From positions 75,472 through 139,471 of the forward strand of contig JBCBDU010000004.1 in NCBI GenBank assembly GCA_038529355.1: 64,000 nt of DNA, read 5' to 3'. Under the pieces are notes generated by a model that was given only the letters and a program-made list of their open reading frames with translations, had not been told where the DNA came from and made no database searches. The stretch comes from CALBPI01 sp038529355 (GTDB lineage: Bacteria > Pseudomonadota > Gammaproteobacteria > Steroidobacterales > Woeseiaceae). Of the stretch, positions 1-9,928 are shown in pieces. The translations under genes were made by a program, and so were the position numbers. Each line of letters begins with the position of its first letter. Positions within the stretch are counted from its first letter, which is position 1.

Positions 1-1
1 C

Positions 2-388
2 GATCGACAGGTTACAGCCATCATGCCGCGCAATCAGTTCTGCGTCGTCACGCACTACCCCGCAGCACAAGCGGCACTGGCGCGCCTCGACGCCACCGGT
101 GAGCGCGCGTTGCGTTTCGAGGTGTATTTCAACGGGCTCGAACTGGCCAACGGCTTCGTCGAATTAGCAGACGCACGCGAACAACGCGCGCGGTTTACGA
201 ATGATCAAGCCGTACGCGCGGCGCAAAGCCGGTTCGCACCGCACATTGATGAGCCATTCATCGCTGCCCTGACCGCAGGTCTGCCCGATTGCGCAGGCGT
301 TGCGATCGGCGTCGATCGGCTCGTGATGCTGCTTAGCGGCTGCGACCACATCCGTGACGTCGTCAGCTTCACATCGACCCAGGGATAA
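2..388 (+). CDS. epmA: EF-P--(R)-beta-lysine ligase EpmA, C-terminal part (cut by window start)
   Basis: EpmA (PoxA/GenX) is a truncated class II lysyl-tRNA synthetase paralogue that attaches (R)-beta-lysine to the conserved lysine of elongation factor P. The reading frame is open from base 2, so the gene begins upstream of the window. The visible 129 residues carry the class II motif 3 region (GVAIGVDRLVMLL) with its ATP-contacting arginine, and the end (RDVVSFTSTQG) resembles the C-terminus of E. coli EpmA. A true lysyl-tRNA synthetase would look similar here, but the wording of the last 60 residues and the nearby efp (878-1447) with an intact target lysine favour EpmA. The N-terminal part cannot be judged. 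Confidence 0.85.
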   Translation, partial: DRQVTAIMPRNQFCVVTHYPAAQAALARLDATGERALRFEVYFNGLELANGFVELADAREQRARFTNDQAVRAAQSRFAPHIDEPFIAALTAGLPDCAGVAIGVDRLVMLLSGCDHIRDVVSFTSTQG

Positions 389-393
389 ACGCC

Positions 394-888
394 ATGCACT
401 ACGAAACAGACTACTCATTGCTGCTCGCCCAAAGTCGCGCGCTGATTGAAGGTGAGCCAGACAGCCTTGCCAATGTCAGCAACCTCTGCGCTCTGTTGTT
501 CCAGACGCTGGACGCCGTCAACTGGGCTGGTGTCTACCTGCTGCGTGGTGACGAATTGGTGCTCGGGCCATTCCAGGGACAAAACGCTTGCGTCAGAATA
601 GCCATCGGTGCCGGTGTTTGCGGCACGGCGGTCGCAGAACGTCGCCTGTTATGCGTCGACGACGTCCACCAATTTGATGGCCACATCGCGTGCGACGCTG
701 CCAGCCAATCGGAAATCGTTGTGCCACTGATTCACAACGAACAGGTGCTTGGCGTGTTGGATATTGATAGCCCGGTCAAGGCAAGATTCTCAGCGGCTGA
801 CGAACGCGGCTTGGCTGACATTGCACAGCTGCTCACCCACTGCATGGCAGATCATCCGCAGTCAGTCGGATTGATACTCAATCCTTGA
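394..888 (+). CDS. msrC: Free methionine-(R)-sulfoxide reductase (GAF domain)
   Basis: This is a 164-residue single GAF-domain protein of the fRMsr family (E. coli YebR/MsrC), a cytoplasmic enzyme that reduces free methionine-(R)-sulfoxide with thioredoxin. The family blocks are clear: NWAGVYLL near residue 43, LGPFQG near 57, ACVRIAIGAGVCGTA at 65-79, HIACDAASQSEIV at 97-109 and GVLDIDSP near 120. The three family cysteines are at positions 66, 76 and 100. It starts 5 bases after epmA, so the two are probably co-transcribed. Its stop overlaps the end of the convergent efp by 11 bases. Length is normal and I see no defect. Confidence 0.93.
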   Translation: MHYETDYSLLLAQSRALIEGEPDSLANVSNLCALLFQTLDAVNWAGVYLLRGDELVLGPFQGQNACVRIAIGAGVCGTAVAERRLLCVDDVHQFDGHIACDAASQSEIVVPLIHNEQVLGVLDIDSPVKARFSAADERGLADIAQLLTHCMADHPQSVGLILNP

Positions 889-1447
889 CGCGCGACACAT
901 ACTCCCCGGAGCGCGTGTCAACGCGAATCACTTCGCCCTCTTCGACGAATAACGGCACGCGCACCGTCGCGCCGGTCTCAAGCAAAGCAGGCTTCACACC
1001 GCCTTGTGCGGTATCGCCTTTCAAACCCGGATCGGTTTGCGTAATCGTCAGCTCAACAAAGTTTGGTGGGCTCACAGCCAGTGGCGAGTCATTCCACAAC
1101 GTCACACTGCACACATCCTGATCCTTTAACCATTGTGCGGCATCGGCTACCGCCGATTCCGGCGCGGCATGTTGATCGTAGCTGTCCGGATCCATGAAGT
1201 GCCAGAACTCACCATCGTTGTATAAGTACTGCATGTCCGTCTCCATGACATCCGCAGCCTCCACTGATTCGCCAGATTTGAATGTCTTGTCCAACACCTT
1301 GTTGGTCTTCAGATTGCGCACGCGCACACGGTTGAAGGCCTGACCTTTGCCGGGCTTGACGAACTCATTCTCGACAATCGTGTAAGGATCACCGTCGAGG
1401 ATAATTTTGAGCCCGGAGCGGAATTCATTTGTGCTGTAAGACGCCAT
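878..1447 (-). CDS. efp: Elongation factor P
   Basis: EF-P relieves ribosomes stalled on polyproline by binding between the P and E sites. The protein has 189 residues and the usual three beta-barrel domains. The modified loop reads FVKPGKGQAF, with Lys34 exactly where EpmA attaches beta-lysine. The C-terminal signature GEVIRVDTRSGEYVSRV is present. The gene faces epmA/msrC convergently. The presence of EpmA and a lysine rather than arginine at position 34 indicates the lysylation route, not rhamnosylation by EarP. Start chosen at the canonical MASYSTNEF. Confidence 0.97.
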   Translation of the reverse strand: MASYSTNEFRSGLKIILDGDPYTIVENEFVKPGKGQAFNRVRVRNLKTNKVLDKTFKSGESVEAADVMETDMQYLYNDGEFWHFMDPDSYDQHAAPESAVADAAQWLKDQDVCSVTLWNDSPLAVSPPNFVELTITQTDPGLKGDTAQGGVKPALLETGATVRVPLFVEEGEVIRVDTRSGEYVSRVKD

Positions 1448-1704
1448 ATTCGACCTTGTGCAACCCTGTCAGTCAGCGTGCATGGTAACGCGCGCAGGGT
1501 CCTGCGCAAAACGGATTGAATAGCAGCGAGAATCTGTCGCTAAAAGCAATATGGCGCACAGACCATGACGCAGATCGCCACACAGCCTGCAATATGGGGA
1601 ACTGCGTCACGTTTTGAGGTTGACAGTCGCGGCTGGCAGGCCTGCCTGTACTAATATTTAAGAACCCGTCAAACCTTCTGCAGGAGCGCGTTCCCCGCAA
1701 CCAC

Positions 1705-3759
1705 ATGCAACCAAAAGCAATCCACATCGACGTGTTGTCCGCCGCCGAGGACGACGCAGAAGCGCTCAACCGCATCTTGCGTGAAGCCGGCATGGCAGCG
1801 CGGTGCCACTGGCATGCCAATGCAGACGCGCTATTGCAGTCTGTTGCCAAGCAAGGTCACCTCGTTGTGTTGCGCGTCGAACCGGACGCAGAGCAAATCA
1901 AAGCGCTGGTCGATGCCGTTCGCAATCGCGATTGTGAACAGTCAGTTGTCTTGCTCGGCAAGGCTGCAACCGAGGCGGACATCGCAACCGCACAATCCGC
2001 CGGCGCGGCTGATGCGATTACGCTTACGCATCCGCAACGCGTGGCCATCACACTGCAACGTGAGATTCGCCAGATCGAAATGATTCGGCAGATTAATCAA
2101 AACAAAGACAGTGCGGCTAACGTGCAACGGCAGTTCACAAGCCTGCTCGACAATGTGCCAGACGCGATTGCACACGTACAGGAAGGGATCGTTGTCGAGG
2201 TCAACAAGGCCTGGCTCGATCTGTTTGGTTACGGCAACGAATCAGACTGTACAGCACTGCCGTTCATGGACATGATTGCGCCGCACTCACAGGGCACCGT
2301 CAAGGGCGCTTTGGTTGCGATCGGCAAAGACAAGTGGACTGGCGAATCGCTGGACATCGATGCAATTAAAAAAGACGGTAAGGCACTGACGCTGAACGTT
2401 GGTCTGCAGGGCGCCGTGTTTGACGATGAGCCGGCGGTACGGGTCGCGATCAAACCCGAAGATAAAGAAGACAAGCGCACCGCGTCGCTGATGCGCGATG
2501 CAATGAACAAGGATCAAAGCACGTTCCTGTATCACCGCCGCCATTTCATGAAGCTAGTGCAAAAGCGCATCAACACGCCACTGCAAAGCGGCCAGAGAAT
2601 GATGGCCTGGATCCGCATTGACAAATTTAAGGATATCCGCACGGAGCTCGGCGTCATTCTGAGCGAGGAAATCATCAGCGACTTTGCCGAAGTGTTGCGC
2701 CAACGCCTGGAGAAAACCGACATCGCGGGTCGTTTCGAGGGCACAGCGTTCACGGTGCTACTCGAACGTGGCACCGAGCATGACGCTGAGGTTTGGGGTA
2801 AGAAGCTGTGCGAACACGTCGAACAGCGGGTATTTGAAGCCAGCAACAGAACGGTTAGCCTCACCTGCACGATCGGCATCGCATCGCACAGCAAGATCGT
2901 CAGGGACGCAGCCGGCCTGATTGAACTTGCAGAACATACCTATCGCGAAGCGAAAGGCAGCGGTAACACCAGCCAGATTGCGCTCGAGAGACCCAACGAC
3001 GAAGATACCAAAATACGCAGGCATGACGCTATGTGGTCGAAACGCCTCACGGAAGCCTTGCGCGACAATCGCTTCCGGCTGTTGCAACAGCCCGTCGCCG
3101 CGCTTGACGGCACGACGACCAGCATTGCCGATCTCTTAATTCGGTTCGTGGACGAGCAAGGCGATGCGGTAGCTCCATCGGAATTCCTGCCAGCCGCACG
3201 CCGCACGAACATGATGCAGGCGCTGGATCGTTGGGTGATCAATGCCTCTTTGATCTTATGTAGAGAACGGCAACCAGATCTGGTCTTCATCCGGTTGTCG
3301 GAACAATCGATCGTCGACAAGTCATTCCACGCCTGGTTGAAATCGATGATTGCCAAAAACGCCGACACGCCAGCGTCGCTGTGTTTCCAAATTCCTGAGG
3401 AAACCGCACTCAAATACCTCAAGGCCGTGGTCCAGACGGCAACTTTTGTGAAACAGCTTGGCTGTAAATTTGCGCTGGAGCACAGCGGAGTTGCACCACA
3501 ATCGGCTAAACTGTTGCAATCAATGCCGTTGGATTTCGTCAAGATCGATGGTTCGCTGATTACGACGCTGTCGACCGACGAGGATGCGCACAGCACGACA
3601 CGCGAATTGGTCACGATTGCAAAAGCCAAAGGCATCGAGACTATTGCTGAAAAGGTACAGGACGCCAACACGATGGCAGCGCTGTGGCAGTTGGGGATCA
3701 GCTACATGCAGGGACACTATGTGCAGGAACCCGAAGTCGTCCTTCAGGAATCTGCATAA
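1705..3759 (+). CDS. FimX-like degenerate GGDEF/EAL signalling protein
   Basis: This 684-residue protein has the domain order of Pseudomonas FimX: a receiver-like N-terminal domain (about 1-120), a PAS domain (about 140-255), a GGDEF domain (about 290-425) and an EAL domain (about 445-680). Both output domains look inactive. The GGDEF loop reads RFEGTAF (343-349), EAL is replaced by ADLL (475-478), and the metal-binding DDFG block is EHSG near 592-595. KIDGSL (613-618) and MQGHYVQEP (668-676) remain, as in EAL domains that bind c-di-GMP without cleaving it. I infer a c-di-GMP receptor acting at the cell pole on type IV pili. The next gene, 20 bases on, encodes a FimV-like polar protein, which supports this. 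The receiver-like domain lacks an obvious phospho-acceptor context. Confidence 0.85.
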   Translation: MQPKAIHIDVLSAAEDDAEALNRILREAGMAARCHWHANADALLQSVAKQGHLVVLRVEPDAEQIKALVDAVRNRDCEQSVVLLGKAATEADIATAQSAGAADAITLTHPQRVAITLQREIRQIEMIRQINQNKDSAANVQRQFTSLLDNVPDAIAHVQEGIVVEVNKAWLDLFGYGNESDCTALPFMDMIAPHSQGTVKGALVAIGKDKWTGESLDIDAIKKDGKALTLNVGLQGAVFDDEPAVRVAIKPEDKEDKRTASLMRDAMNKDQSTFLYHRRHFMKLVQKRINTPLQSGQRMMAWIRIDKFKDIRTELGVILSEEIISDFAEVLRQRLEKTDIAGRFEGTAFTVLLERGTEHDAEVWGKKLCEHVEQRVFEASNRTVSLTCTIGIASHSKIVRDAAGLIELAEHTYREAKGSGNTSQIALERPNDEDTKIRRHDAMWSKRLTEALRDNRFRLLQQPVAALDGTTTSIADLLIRFVDEQGDAVAPSEFLPAARRTNMMQALDRWVINASLILCRERQPDLVFIRLSEQSIVDKSFHAWLKSMIAKNADTPASLCFQIPEETALKYLKAVVQTATFVKQLGCKFALEHSGVAPQSAKLLQSMPLDFVKIDGSLITTLSTDEDAHSTTRELVTIAKAKGIETIAEKVQDANTMAALWQLGISYMQGHYVQEPEVVLQESA

Positions 3760-3779
3760 CACGCAAGGGACCGGACACG

Positions 3780-5726
3780 ATGAACAATAACAAACAAAAA
3801 AACGTCCTTCGATCGCGGCTGCTGCCAGGGTTGATTGCTACCATTCTCGCCGGCGGCATCACGCCGGCATACGCACTCGAACTCGGCGATGCCACGGTGC
3901 GCTCCGCGATTGGCGAACGGCTGTTAGTCGAGATCCCGTTTCAAACCGATTCCTTCACCGCATCGAGCTGTTTCCTGCCGACGCTTAATGGCGGACCGGC
4001 GCTAGGTAGTGTGCGCGTGACGCAACGCGGCAGTTCGTTAATCCTGACGACAACGCGCCTGATTCGTGAGCCGATGCTCGATCTGCGGATCGATGTTGAA
4101 TGCGCAGGCACACCTCGATTGCGGCGTGAGTATGTGTTGTTTATCGACCCGGCCAGTCGCGTATCGGACGTGCAACGGCGTATTTCAGCGGCACCGGTTG
4201 TCGTTGCACAGGATACGCGCCGCCCTCGCGCGCGACGCACAGTACCTGCACCTGTGCAATCAGCGCGCATTGAAGGCACGCAATATGAAGTGCAGCGCGG
4301 AGATTCGGTCTCTGCGATCGCGCTGCGCATCAAACAACCCGAACAAAAAATGTGGGACGTCGTCGACGATATCGTGGCGGCCAATCCAGACGCATTCATC
4401 GATGGTGACGCGGATCGACTCCTCGCCGGCGTTGCGCTGACGTTGCCCGCTTATGCCGTCACTATGAATGCCAGTGCGCCAGCGACAACGGCCAGCGCAT
4501 CAGTCACGCCCATTAACAGCGTCGCAAGCGCTGCTACAGCGCCGACCGAGCCGGAGCCGACACCGCCTGCAACGACTGCCGGCACGCCTGCCCCGGCCAG
4601 CGACGCGCCGTCCAGCGCCACAGCGGAGCAAACCCGCGCGCTGATGTCAGTACTGCAAGATGCGGCGGCCGAACGCGCGCAGCGCGCCAACGAAGCGGCC
4701 GCGACACCTACACCAGAGACTGTTGCGGATGCATCAATCGCTGACAGTCCATTCAAGCCGCTGCCTGCGCCGGTCGCCACACCGCTGCCTGCGCCGGTCA
4801 CTGAAAGCGCCGCCGATGCGCAGAGCATTCCTTTGGCACAAAGCACAACGTTGCTTGACCGTCTGGTCGCGATGATGTTGGGTATGGCTGGCGCGATTGC
4901 GCTTTGGATGCTGTGGCAAATCGCCAGCGCTGGTAGCCGACGCAAGAAACGCGATGCGGCGAAAGCATCGTTGATCGTCAAGCCTGCGCGCACGATGTCT
5001 GCGCCGCGTGCTGTCGTAAATCGCAACGCCGCGGTGGCGACTCCAACAACACCGCTGCGCGACAATGAGATCGAAATTACCCGCCTGGATATCGATTTCG
5101 GCGCCGTTCCCGATGACAATATTCCGGCAATTGACCTGAATCTTGATGCACCGCTAGACGCGCCGGAGACGGCTGTCGATAGCATGGCGATGGACGAGCA
5201 ATATGCCGATCCTCGCTTCGCCACGCCTATCGAAGTACAGGAGCTGCATACAGCCGAAGGCACGACAGCGCGTGAGGCGCTGGATGCAGAAACGCAACGT
5301 CTGCTCGAACAGGATTACGAGCAACAGCTGACGCGAACTCAACAGCTCAACAAGGAAATCGCGGCCAAAGCCCTGGGCATCGCGCGCGACGACGTCGACG
5401 CCACCGCGCAGCTGCCGCGCGTCGACGACGATGATGCGACCGCACAGTTGCCACGCATTGATGACACCGAAGAATTCGATGCCCTGGATGAGACCCTGTC
5501 CGGTGTCGAAGCGCTTGATGAGCCAACGGTGACGCAAGAGGTCATTGACGATGAGGACATCACAGCAAACATGTCTCTGGACATTGATCTTGACGATGAA
5601 GACTACAACGACGTGTCGGGTCTGTTGCGCAGTCCAACCGACGACATCGTCAATGCTGAGCTGGATGAAGCCAGCGATGACTTCGACAACGACCGCACCG
5701 AAAAATTGACCCGCCGCGCCTACTAG
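3780..5726 (+). CDS. FimV/HubP-like polar membrane protein with LysM domain and acidic tail
   Basis: The 648-residue protein begins with a signal peptide (cleavage likely after PAYA, residue 32). A FimV-type N-terminal block follows (LGDATVRSAIGERLLVEI), then a LysM peptidoglycan-binding domain (about 167-225), a Pro/Ala/Thr-rich linker, one membrane helix (about 358-384) and a basic-then-acidic cytoplasmic tail. FimV/HubP proteins mark the cell pole and help assemble pili and flagella. The conserved C-terminal FimV TPR-like domain is absent; the tail ends in TEKLTRRAY. The tail repeats DATAQLPR at 540-547 and 552-559, the same octapeptide as in the kinase at 57390-59675. ATG 3780 is preferred over an upstream in-frame start because it follows a Shine-Dalgarno-like stretch and gives the signal peptide. 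Confidence 0.8.
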   Translation: MNNNKQKNVLRSRLLPGLIATILAGGITPAYALELGDATVRSAIGERLLVEIPFQTDSFTASSCFLPTLNGGPALGSVRVTQRGSSLILTTTRLIREPMLDLRIDVECAGTPRLRREYVLFIDPASRVSDVQRRISAAPVVVAQDTRRPRARRTVPAPVQSARIEGTQYEVQRGDSVSAIALRIKQPEQKMWDVVDDIVAANPDAFIDGDADRLLAGVALTLPAYAVTMNASAPATTASASVTPINSVASAATAPTEPEPTPPATTAGTPAPASDAPSSATAEQTRALMSVLQDAAAERAQRANEAAATPTPETVADASIADSPFKPLPAPVATPLPAPVTESAADAQSIPLAQSTTLLDRLVAMMLGMAGAIALWMLWQIASAGSRRKKRDAAKASLIVKPARTMSAPRAVVNRNAAVATPTTPLRDNEIEITRLDIDFGAVPDDNIPAIDLNLDAPLDAPETAVDSMAMDEQYADPRFATPIEVQELHTAEGTTAREALDAETQRLLEQDYEQQLTRTQQLNKEIAAKALGIARDDVDATAQLPRVDDDDATAQLPRIDDTEEFDALDETLSGVEALDEPTVTQEVIDDEDITANMSLDIDLDDEDYNDVSGLLRSPTDDIVNAELDEASDDFDNDRTEKLTRRAY

Positions 5727-5740
5727 CCTGGCGGTTGCAG

Positions 5741-7987
5741 CTACTCTGAGACGCTGAGCCGGTCCACCTTACGGTAATTGCGCGACAACATTTGCCCGCG
5801 ATTGCCGCGCGTGCCGATGTAGCGCTCCAGCTCAGCCGGCTTCAGCGTCATGTGCCGATCGCCGCAATGGACCACCAGTGATGCGCCCGGCGCAATAGAC
5901 GCTATGGCCACCATCCATTCGTCGCCGGACTCGAATTTGCGCTTCGGTATATCGACAATCTTGTTGCCTTTGCCGCGCGCCAGCTCGGGCAGATCGTCTA
6001 GATCAAACACCAGCAGTCGACCAGTGTTACTCACCGCCGCCAATTGCTCACCTTCGAGCCATTGCGTCGCGGCGGGCACGAGTACACCGGCGTTCTTGGT
6101 AACATTTAAAACCGCTTTGCCGGCCTTCGCGCGACTGACAACGGTTTCCGCCTGCAGCACAAAACCGTAGCCGGCGCTGGTGGCAACCACCCAGCGATCC
6201 TCGGGCGAACCAAACATGACACCGCAAAACGCGGCACCATCCGGCGGATTGAAATGACCCGAAAGTGGCTCACCTTGTCCACGCGCTGACGGCAACGCAT
6301 GTGCCAGCACGCTGTACACGCGACCGGTGCTGTCGACGAACAGCGCTGTCTGGTTGCTCTTGCCACGCGCCGAAGACAGGAATTCATCACCGGCCTTATA
6401 GTTCAGCGCGCGCGGATCGATTTCGTGTCCTTTCGCCGCACGCGCCCAACCACGGCGTGACAGCACGACGGTTACCGGTTCGCTCGCGACGAGCGCCGTC
6501 TCATCCAGCGCGCGCCCGACCTCACGCTCGACCAATACGGTACGACGCTCGTCACCGTGCAGCTCGGCATCAGCTTTGATCTCTTTCTTGATCAGCGTCT
6601 TCAGTCGGGCATCGCTACCCAGCAGTTTTTCGATCTCCGCTTTTTCCGCATTTAGCTCGTCCTGCTCACCGCGGATTTTCATCTCTTCGAGTTTGGCAAG
6701 ATTGCGCAAGCGCAAATTCAGGATCGCATCGGCCTGGCGCTCACTGAGCTTGAAGCGCCGCATCAACTCATCGCGCGGTTTGTCTTGCTCGCGAATAATT
6801 GCGATGACCTCGTCAATGTCGAGATAGGCAATGAGCAAACCGGCCAAAATATGCAAGCGGTCGTCGACCTTCGCCAGACGCGTCTCGAGGCGGCGCACGA
6901 CACAGCCCTTGCGAAACGCCAACCACTCCACCAACAAGCTGCGCAAGTCGAACACCTGCGGTTTGCCGGACAGACCGATCACATTCATGTTCACGCGTAG
7001 CGTTTTTTCCAGGGTTGTTGTCGCATACAGATGCGACATCAACGCATCTACATCAACGCGGCGTGATTTCGGCGTGATGACAATACGCACCGGTGCCACG
7101 TGGTCAGATTCATCGCGCACGTCCTCGACCATCGGCAATTTCTTGTTGCGAATCTGTGCTGCGATTTCCGTGATAATTTTGGCGCCGGACGTCTGGAACG
7201 GCAGCTCGGTGATCACAATGTCATCGTCTTCACGTAACCACACCGCCCGCGCGCGCAGCGTGCCGTTGCCGGTCTCATAGATGGCAGCGATATCGCTGGC
7301 AGGCGAAATGATCTCGCCGCCGGTCGGAAAATCCGGTCCTTTGATGTGACGACACAGATCGGCGACGGTCGCTTTGGGTTTTTCGAGCAAGTGCACCAGC
7401 GCATTGGCAACTTCGCGCAGGTTGTGTGGCGGGATATCCGTCGACATGCCCACCGCAATTCCGCTGGTGCCATTCAATAACAAGTTCGGCAATCGCGCCG
7501 GCAGCGCAACCGGCTCATCCATCGTGCCGTCGAAGTTGGGCTGCCAATCCACGGTGCCCAGACCGAGTTCGGCCAGCAGTGTGTCGGCGTACGGACGCAG
7601 CTTCGCCTCGGTGTAGCGCATCGCAGCGAATGATTTCGGATCGTCGGTGGAACCCCAGTTGCCTTGCCCGAACACGATCGGGTAGCGGTAGGAGAAATCC
7701 TGCGCCATCAGCACCATCGCCTCGTAGCACGCAGAATCGCCGTGCGGATGGTACTTGCCGATGACATCGCCGACCGTGCGTGCCGATTTTTTCGGTTTCG
7801 CATCGGCGCCCAGTCGCAACTCGCTCATCGCGTAGATGATGCGGCGCTGTACCGGTTTGAGTCCATCACCAACGTGCGGCAGCGCGCGATCCAGAATGAC
7901 GTACATCGAGTAGTCGAGGTAAGCCTTTTCCGTGTAGCTGCGCAGCGCCAGTTGCTCTACGCCTTCAAAGTTCAACGTGTTTTGCAT
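5741..7987 (-). CDS. parC: DNA topoisomerase IV subunit A
   Basis: ParC is the DNA-cleaving subunit of topoisomerase IV, which decatenates daughter chromosomes. The 748-residue protein has the catalytic tyrosine Tyr125 in AAMRYTEAKL. The quinolone-resistance region YHPHGDSACYEAM carries the unmutated Ser85 and Glu89. The breakage-reunion domain covers roughly residues 25-480. The shorter C-terminal beta-pinwheel follows, as expected for ParC and unlike GyrA, which has a GyrA-box; I saw none. It lies 23 bases downstream of parE in the same direction, so the two subunits are co-transcribed. Confidence 0.96.
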   Translation of the reverse strand: MQNTLNFEGVEQLALRSYTEKAYLDYSMYVILDRALPHVGDGLKPVQRRIIYAMSELRLGADAKPKKSARTVGDVIGKYHPHGDSACYEAMVLMAQDFSYRYPIVFGQGNWGSTDDPKSFAAMRYTEAKLRPYADTLLAELGLGTVDWQPNFDGTMDEPVALPARLPNLLLNGTSGIAVGMSTDIPPHNLREVANALVHLLEKPKATVADLCRHIKGPDFPTGGEIISPASDIAAIYETGNGTLRARAVWLREDDDIVITELPFQTSGAKIITEIAAQIRNKKLPMVEDVRDESDHVAPVRIVITPKSRRVDVDALMSHLYATTTLEKTLRVNMNVIGLSGKPQVFDLRSLLVEWLAFRKGCVVRRLETRLAKVDDRLHILAGLLIAYLDIDEVIAIIREQDKPRDELMRRFKLSERQADAILNLRLRNLAKLEEMKIRGEQDELNAEKAEIEKLLGSDARLKTLIKKEIKADAELHGDERRTVLVEREVGRALDETALVASEPVTVVLSRRGWARAAKGHEIDPRALNYKAGDEFLSSARGKSNQTALFVDSTGRVYSVLAHALPSARGQGEPLSGHFNPPDGAAFCGVMFGSPEDRWVVATSAGYGFVLQAETVVSRAKAGKAVLNVTKNAGVLVPAATQWLEGEQLAAVSNTGRLLVFDLDDLPELARGKGNKIVDIPKRKFESGDEWMVAIASIAPGASLVVHCGDRHMTLKPAELERYIGTRGNRGQMLSRNYRKVDRLSVSE

Positions 7988-8010
7988 GATGTATCGTTTC
8001 TCACCGTCGC

Positions 8011-9897
8011 TCAGACGGCCGCAAGATTTCCGGTTGTCTCAAGCCACTCGCGACGATCCGCTGCACGCTTTTTGCTCAGCAGCATGTCCAGCATCTGATC
8101 CGTATTGGCTTCACCGTCGATGGTCAGTTGCACCAACCGACGCGTATCGGGGTTCATTGTCGTTTCACGCAATTGCGCAGGGCTCATCTCGCCCAGACCC
8201 TTAAATCGGGTAACGGTCGTCTTCAGGCGCTTCTTATCGGCAGGCAAACCATCGATGATCGCCTGTCGCTCGGCCTCATCAAGCGCGTAGAACACTTCCT
8301 TTCCCACGTCCACGCGATACAACGGCGGCATCGCAACGTAGACATGACCGGCACCGACCAGTGGCCGAAAGTGACGCAAGAACAGCGCGCACAGCAATGT
8401 GGCAATGTGCGCGCCATCCGAATCGGCGTCCGCCAGAATGCACACCTTGTGATAGCGCAACGCGTCGAGATCAAGCGCCCCCGGATCCACGCCAATCGCC
8501 ACGCTGATGTCATGAACTTCCTGCGAGGCCAAAATTTGCGTGGTGTCGACCTCCCATGTGTTCAGAATCTTGCCACGCAGCGGCATGATCGCCTGGGTTT
8601 CGCGATCACGCGCCTGTTTGGCCGAGCCGCCCGCCGAGTCACCTTCGACCAGAAACAACTCCGAGCGGACCGGCTCCTGACAGGCACAGTCCGCAAGCTT
8701 GCCGGGCAGCGCTGGCCCAGCAACGACTTTCTTGCGCACGACCTTCTTCGCCGCTCGCAGACGCTGCTGCGCGCGCGATATTGCCAGCTGGGCGATCTGC
8801 TCACCGGTATCCGGATGCTGGTTAAGCCACAGGGCAAAATTGTCCTTGACGACGCCGGTCACGTAACCGGCCGCCTCGCGCGATGACAGTCGCTCTTTGG
8901 TTTGGCCGGAGAACTGGGCGTCGGCCAATTTTACCGACACGACGTAACTGACGCGATCCCAAACGTCGTCAGGTGCCAGCTTCACGCCGCGCGGCAGGAT
9001 GTTGCGGAACTCGCAAAAGTCGCGAATTGCTTCTGTGAGCCCGGTGCGCAAACCGTTGACGTGCGTGCCACCCTGCGCGGTCGGGATCAGATTCACATAG
9101 CTTTCCGTCGACAGTGGCCCATCATCGGTCTGCCAGACCAGCGCCCAGTCGAGCGCAGCATCGTCGTCGCTGTCGGATCCCGAATACGGTGTGGCCGGCA
9201 GTGTTGCCGCGCCATCCAGCGCCTCGGTCAGATACTGCTCCAGACCCTGATCGTAATGCCAGACTTCAGACTCGCCGCTCTTCTCGTCCTTGAAGCTGAC
9301 GCGCAGCCCCGGGCACAGCACAGCTTTGGCGCGCAACGCATGCTTGAGCCGGCCGACCGAGAAATTGACCGAGTCAAAATACTGCTTGTCGGGCCAGAAG
9401 CGCAGTCGTGTACCCGTGTTGGCCTTGCCGACCTTGCCAACGACTTCCAACGCACTGGTGCGCTTGCCACCCTTGAACGAAATATTGTGTTCTTTGCCGT
9501 CGCGTTTGATCCAGACTTCGAGTTGTGACGACAGTGCATTGACGACAGATACACCCACGCCATGCAAACCACCGGAGAATTGATAGTTGTCGTTGGAGAA
9601 TTTACCGCCGGCATGCAGCCGCGTGAGAATCAGCTCGACCCCCGGGATCTTCTCTTTCGGGTGTTTATCGACCGGCATTCCACGCCCATCGTCACTCACT
9701 TGTAGCGAGCCGTCCTTGTACAGCACCACGTCAATGCTGTCGCAATGTCCGCCCAGCGCTTCATCGACGCTGTTATCGATGACTTCGTGCGCGAGGTGGT
9801 TCGGGCGTGCCGTATCCGTATACATCCCCGGCCGCCGGCGCACCGGTTCCAGGCCGCTTAGCACCTCGATATCGGAAGCCTGATAACTGTTGCTCAT
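8011..9897 (-). CDS. parE: DNA topoisomerase IV subunit B
   Basis: ParE is the ATPase subunit of topoisomerase IV (628 residues). It shows the GHKL fold motifs: EVIDNSVDEAL, DDGRGMPVD and the ATP-lid sequence GGLHGVGVSVVNAL. The TOPRIM region follows with LVEGDSAGGSAKQ and the DADSDGAHI metal-binding acid cluster. The length near 630 residues, without the insert typical of GyrB, and the linked parC identify it as ParE. I prefer ATG 9897 (MSNSYQASDIEVL), preceded by GGAG with a 5-base spacer, over an in-frame ATG 24 bases upstream. An inverted repeat lies 32-60 bases before the start (see 9929-9957). Confidence 0.96.
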   Translation of the reverse strand: MSNSYQASDIEVLSGLEPVRRRPGMYTDTARPNHLAHEVIDNSVDEALGGHCDSIDVVLYKDGSLQVSDDGRGMPVDKHPKEKIPGVELILTRLHAGGKFSNDNYQFSGGLHGVGVSVVNALSSQLEVWIKRDGKEHNISFKGGKRTSALEVVGKVGKANTGTRLRFWPDKQYFDSVNFSVGRLKHALRAKAVLCPGLRVSFKDEKSGESEVWHYDQGLEQYLTEALDGAATLPATPYSGSDSDDDAALDWALVWQTDDGPLSTESYVNLIPTAQGGTHVNGLRTGLTEAIRDFCEFRNILPRGVKLAPDDVWDRVSYVVSVKLADAQFSGQTKERLSSREAAGYVTGVVKDNFALWLNQHPDTGEQIAQLAISRAQQRLRAAKKVVRKKVVAGPALPGKLADCACQEPVRSELFLVEGDSAGGSAKQARDRETQAIMPLRGKILNTWEVDTTQILASQEVHDISVAIGVDPGALDLDALRYHKVCILADADSDGAHIATLLCALFLRHFRPLVGAGHVYVAMPPLYRVDVGKEVFYALDEAERQAIIDGLPADKKRLKTTVTRFKGLGEMSPAQLRETTMNPDTRRLVQLTIDGEANTDQMLDMLLSKKRAADRREWLETTGNLAAV

Positions 9898-9928
9898 CGT
9901 ATCTCCAAACAGCCGTTGCAAACGGCGA

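Noticed and set aside
1620..1665. Promoter with TTGACA for the FimX-like gene
   Set aside because: TTGACA is present, but no -10 box stands at 16-18 bases; the TA-rich words are too far downstream.
2940..5263. Long minus-strand frames opposite the FimX-like and FimV-like genes
   Set aside because: Low-complexity Ser/Ala-rich translations mirroring the opposite coding strand, with no start context or known family.
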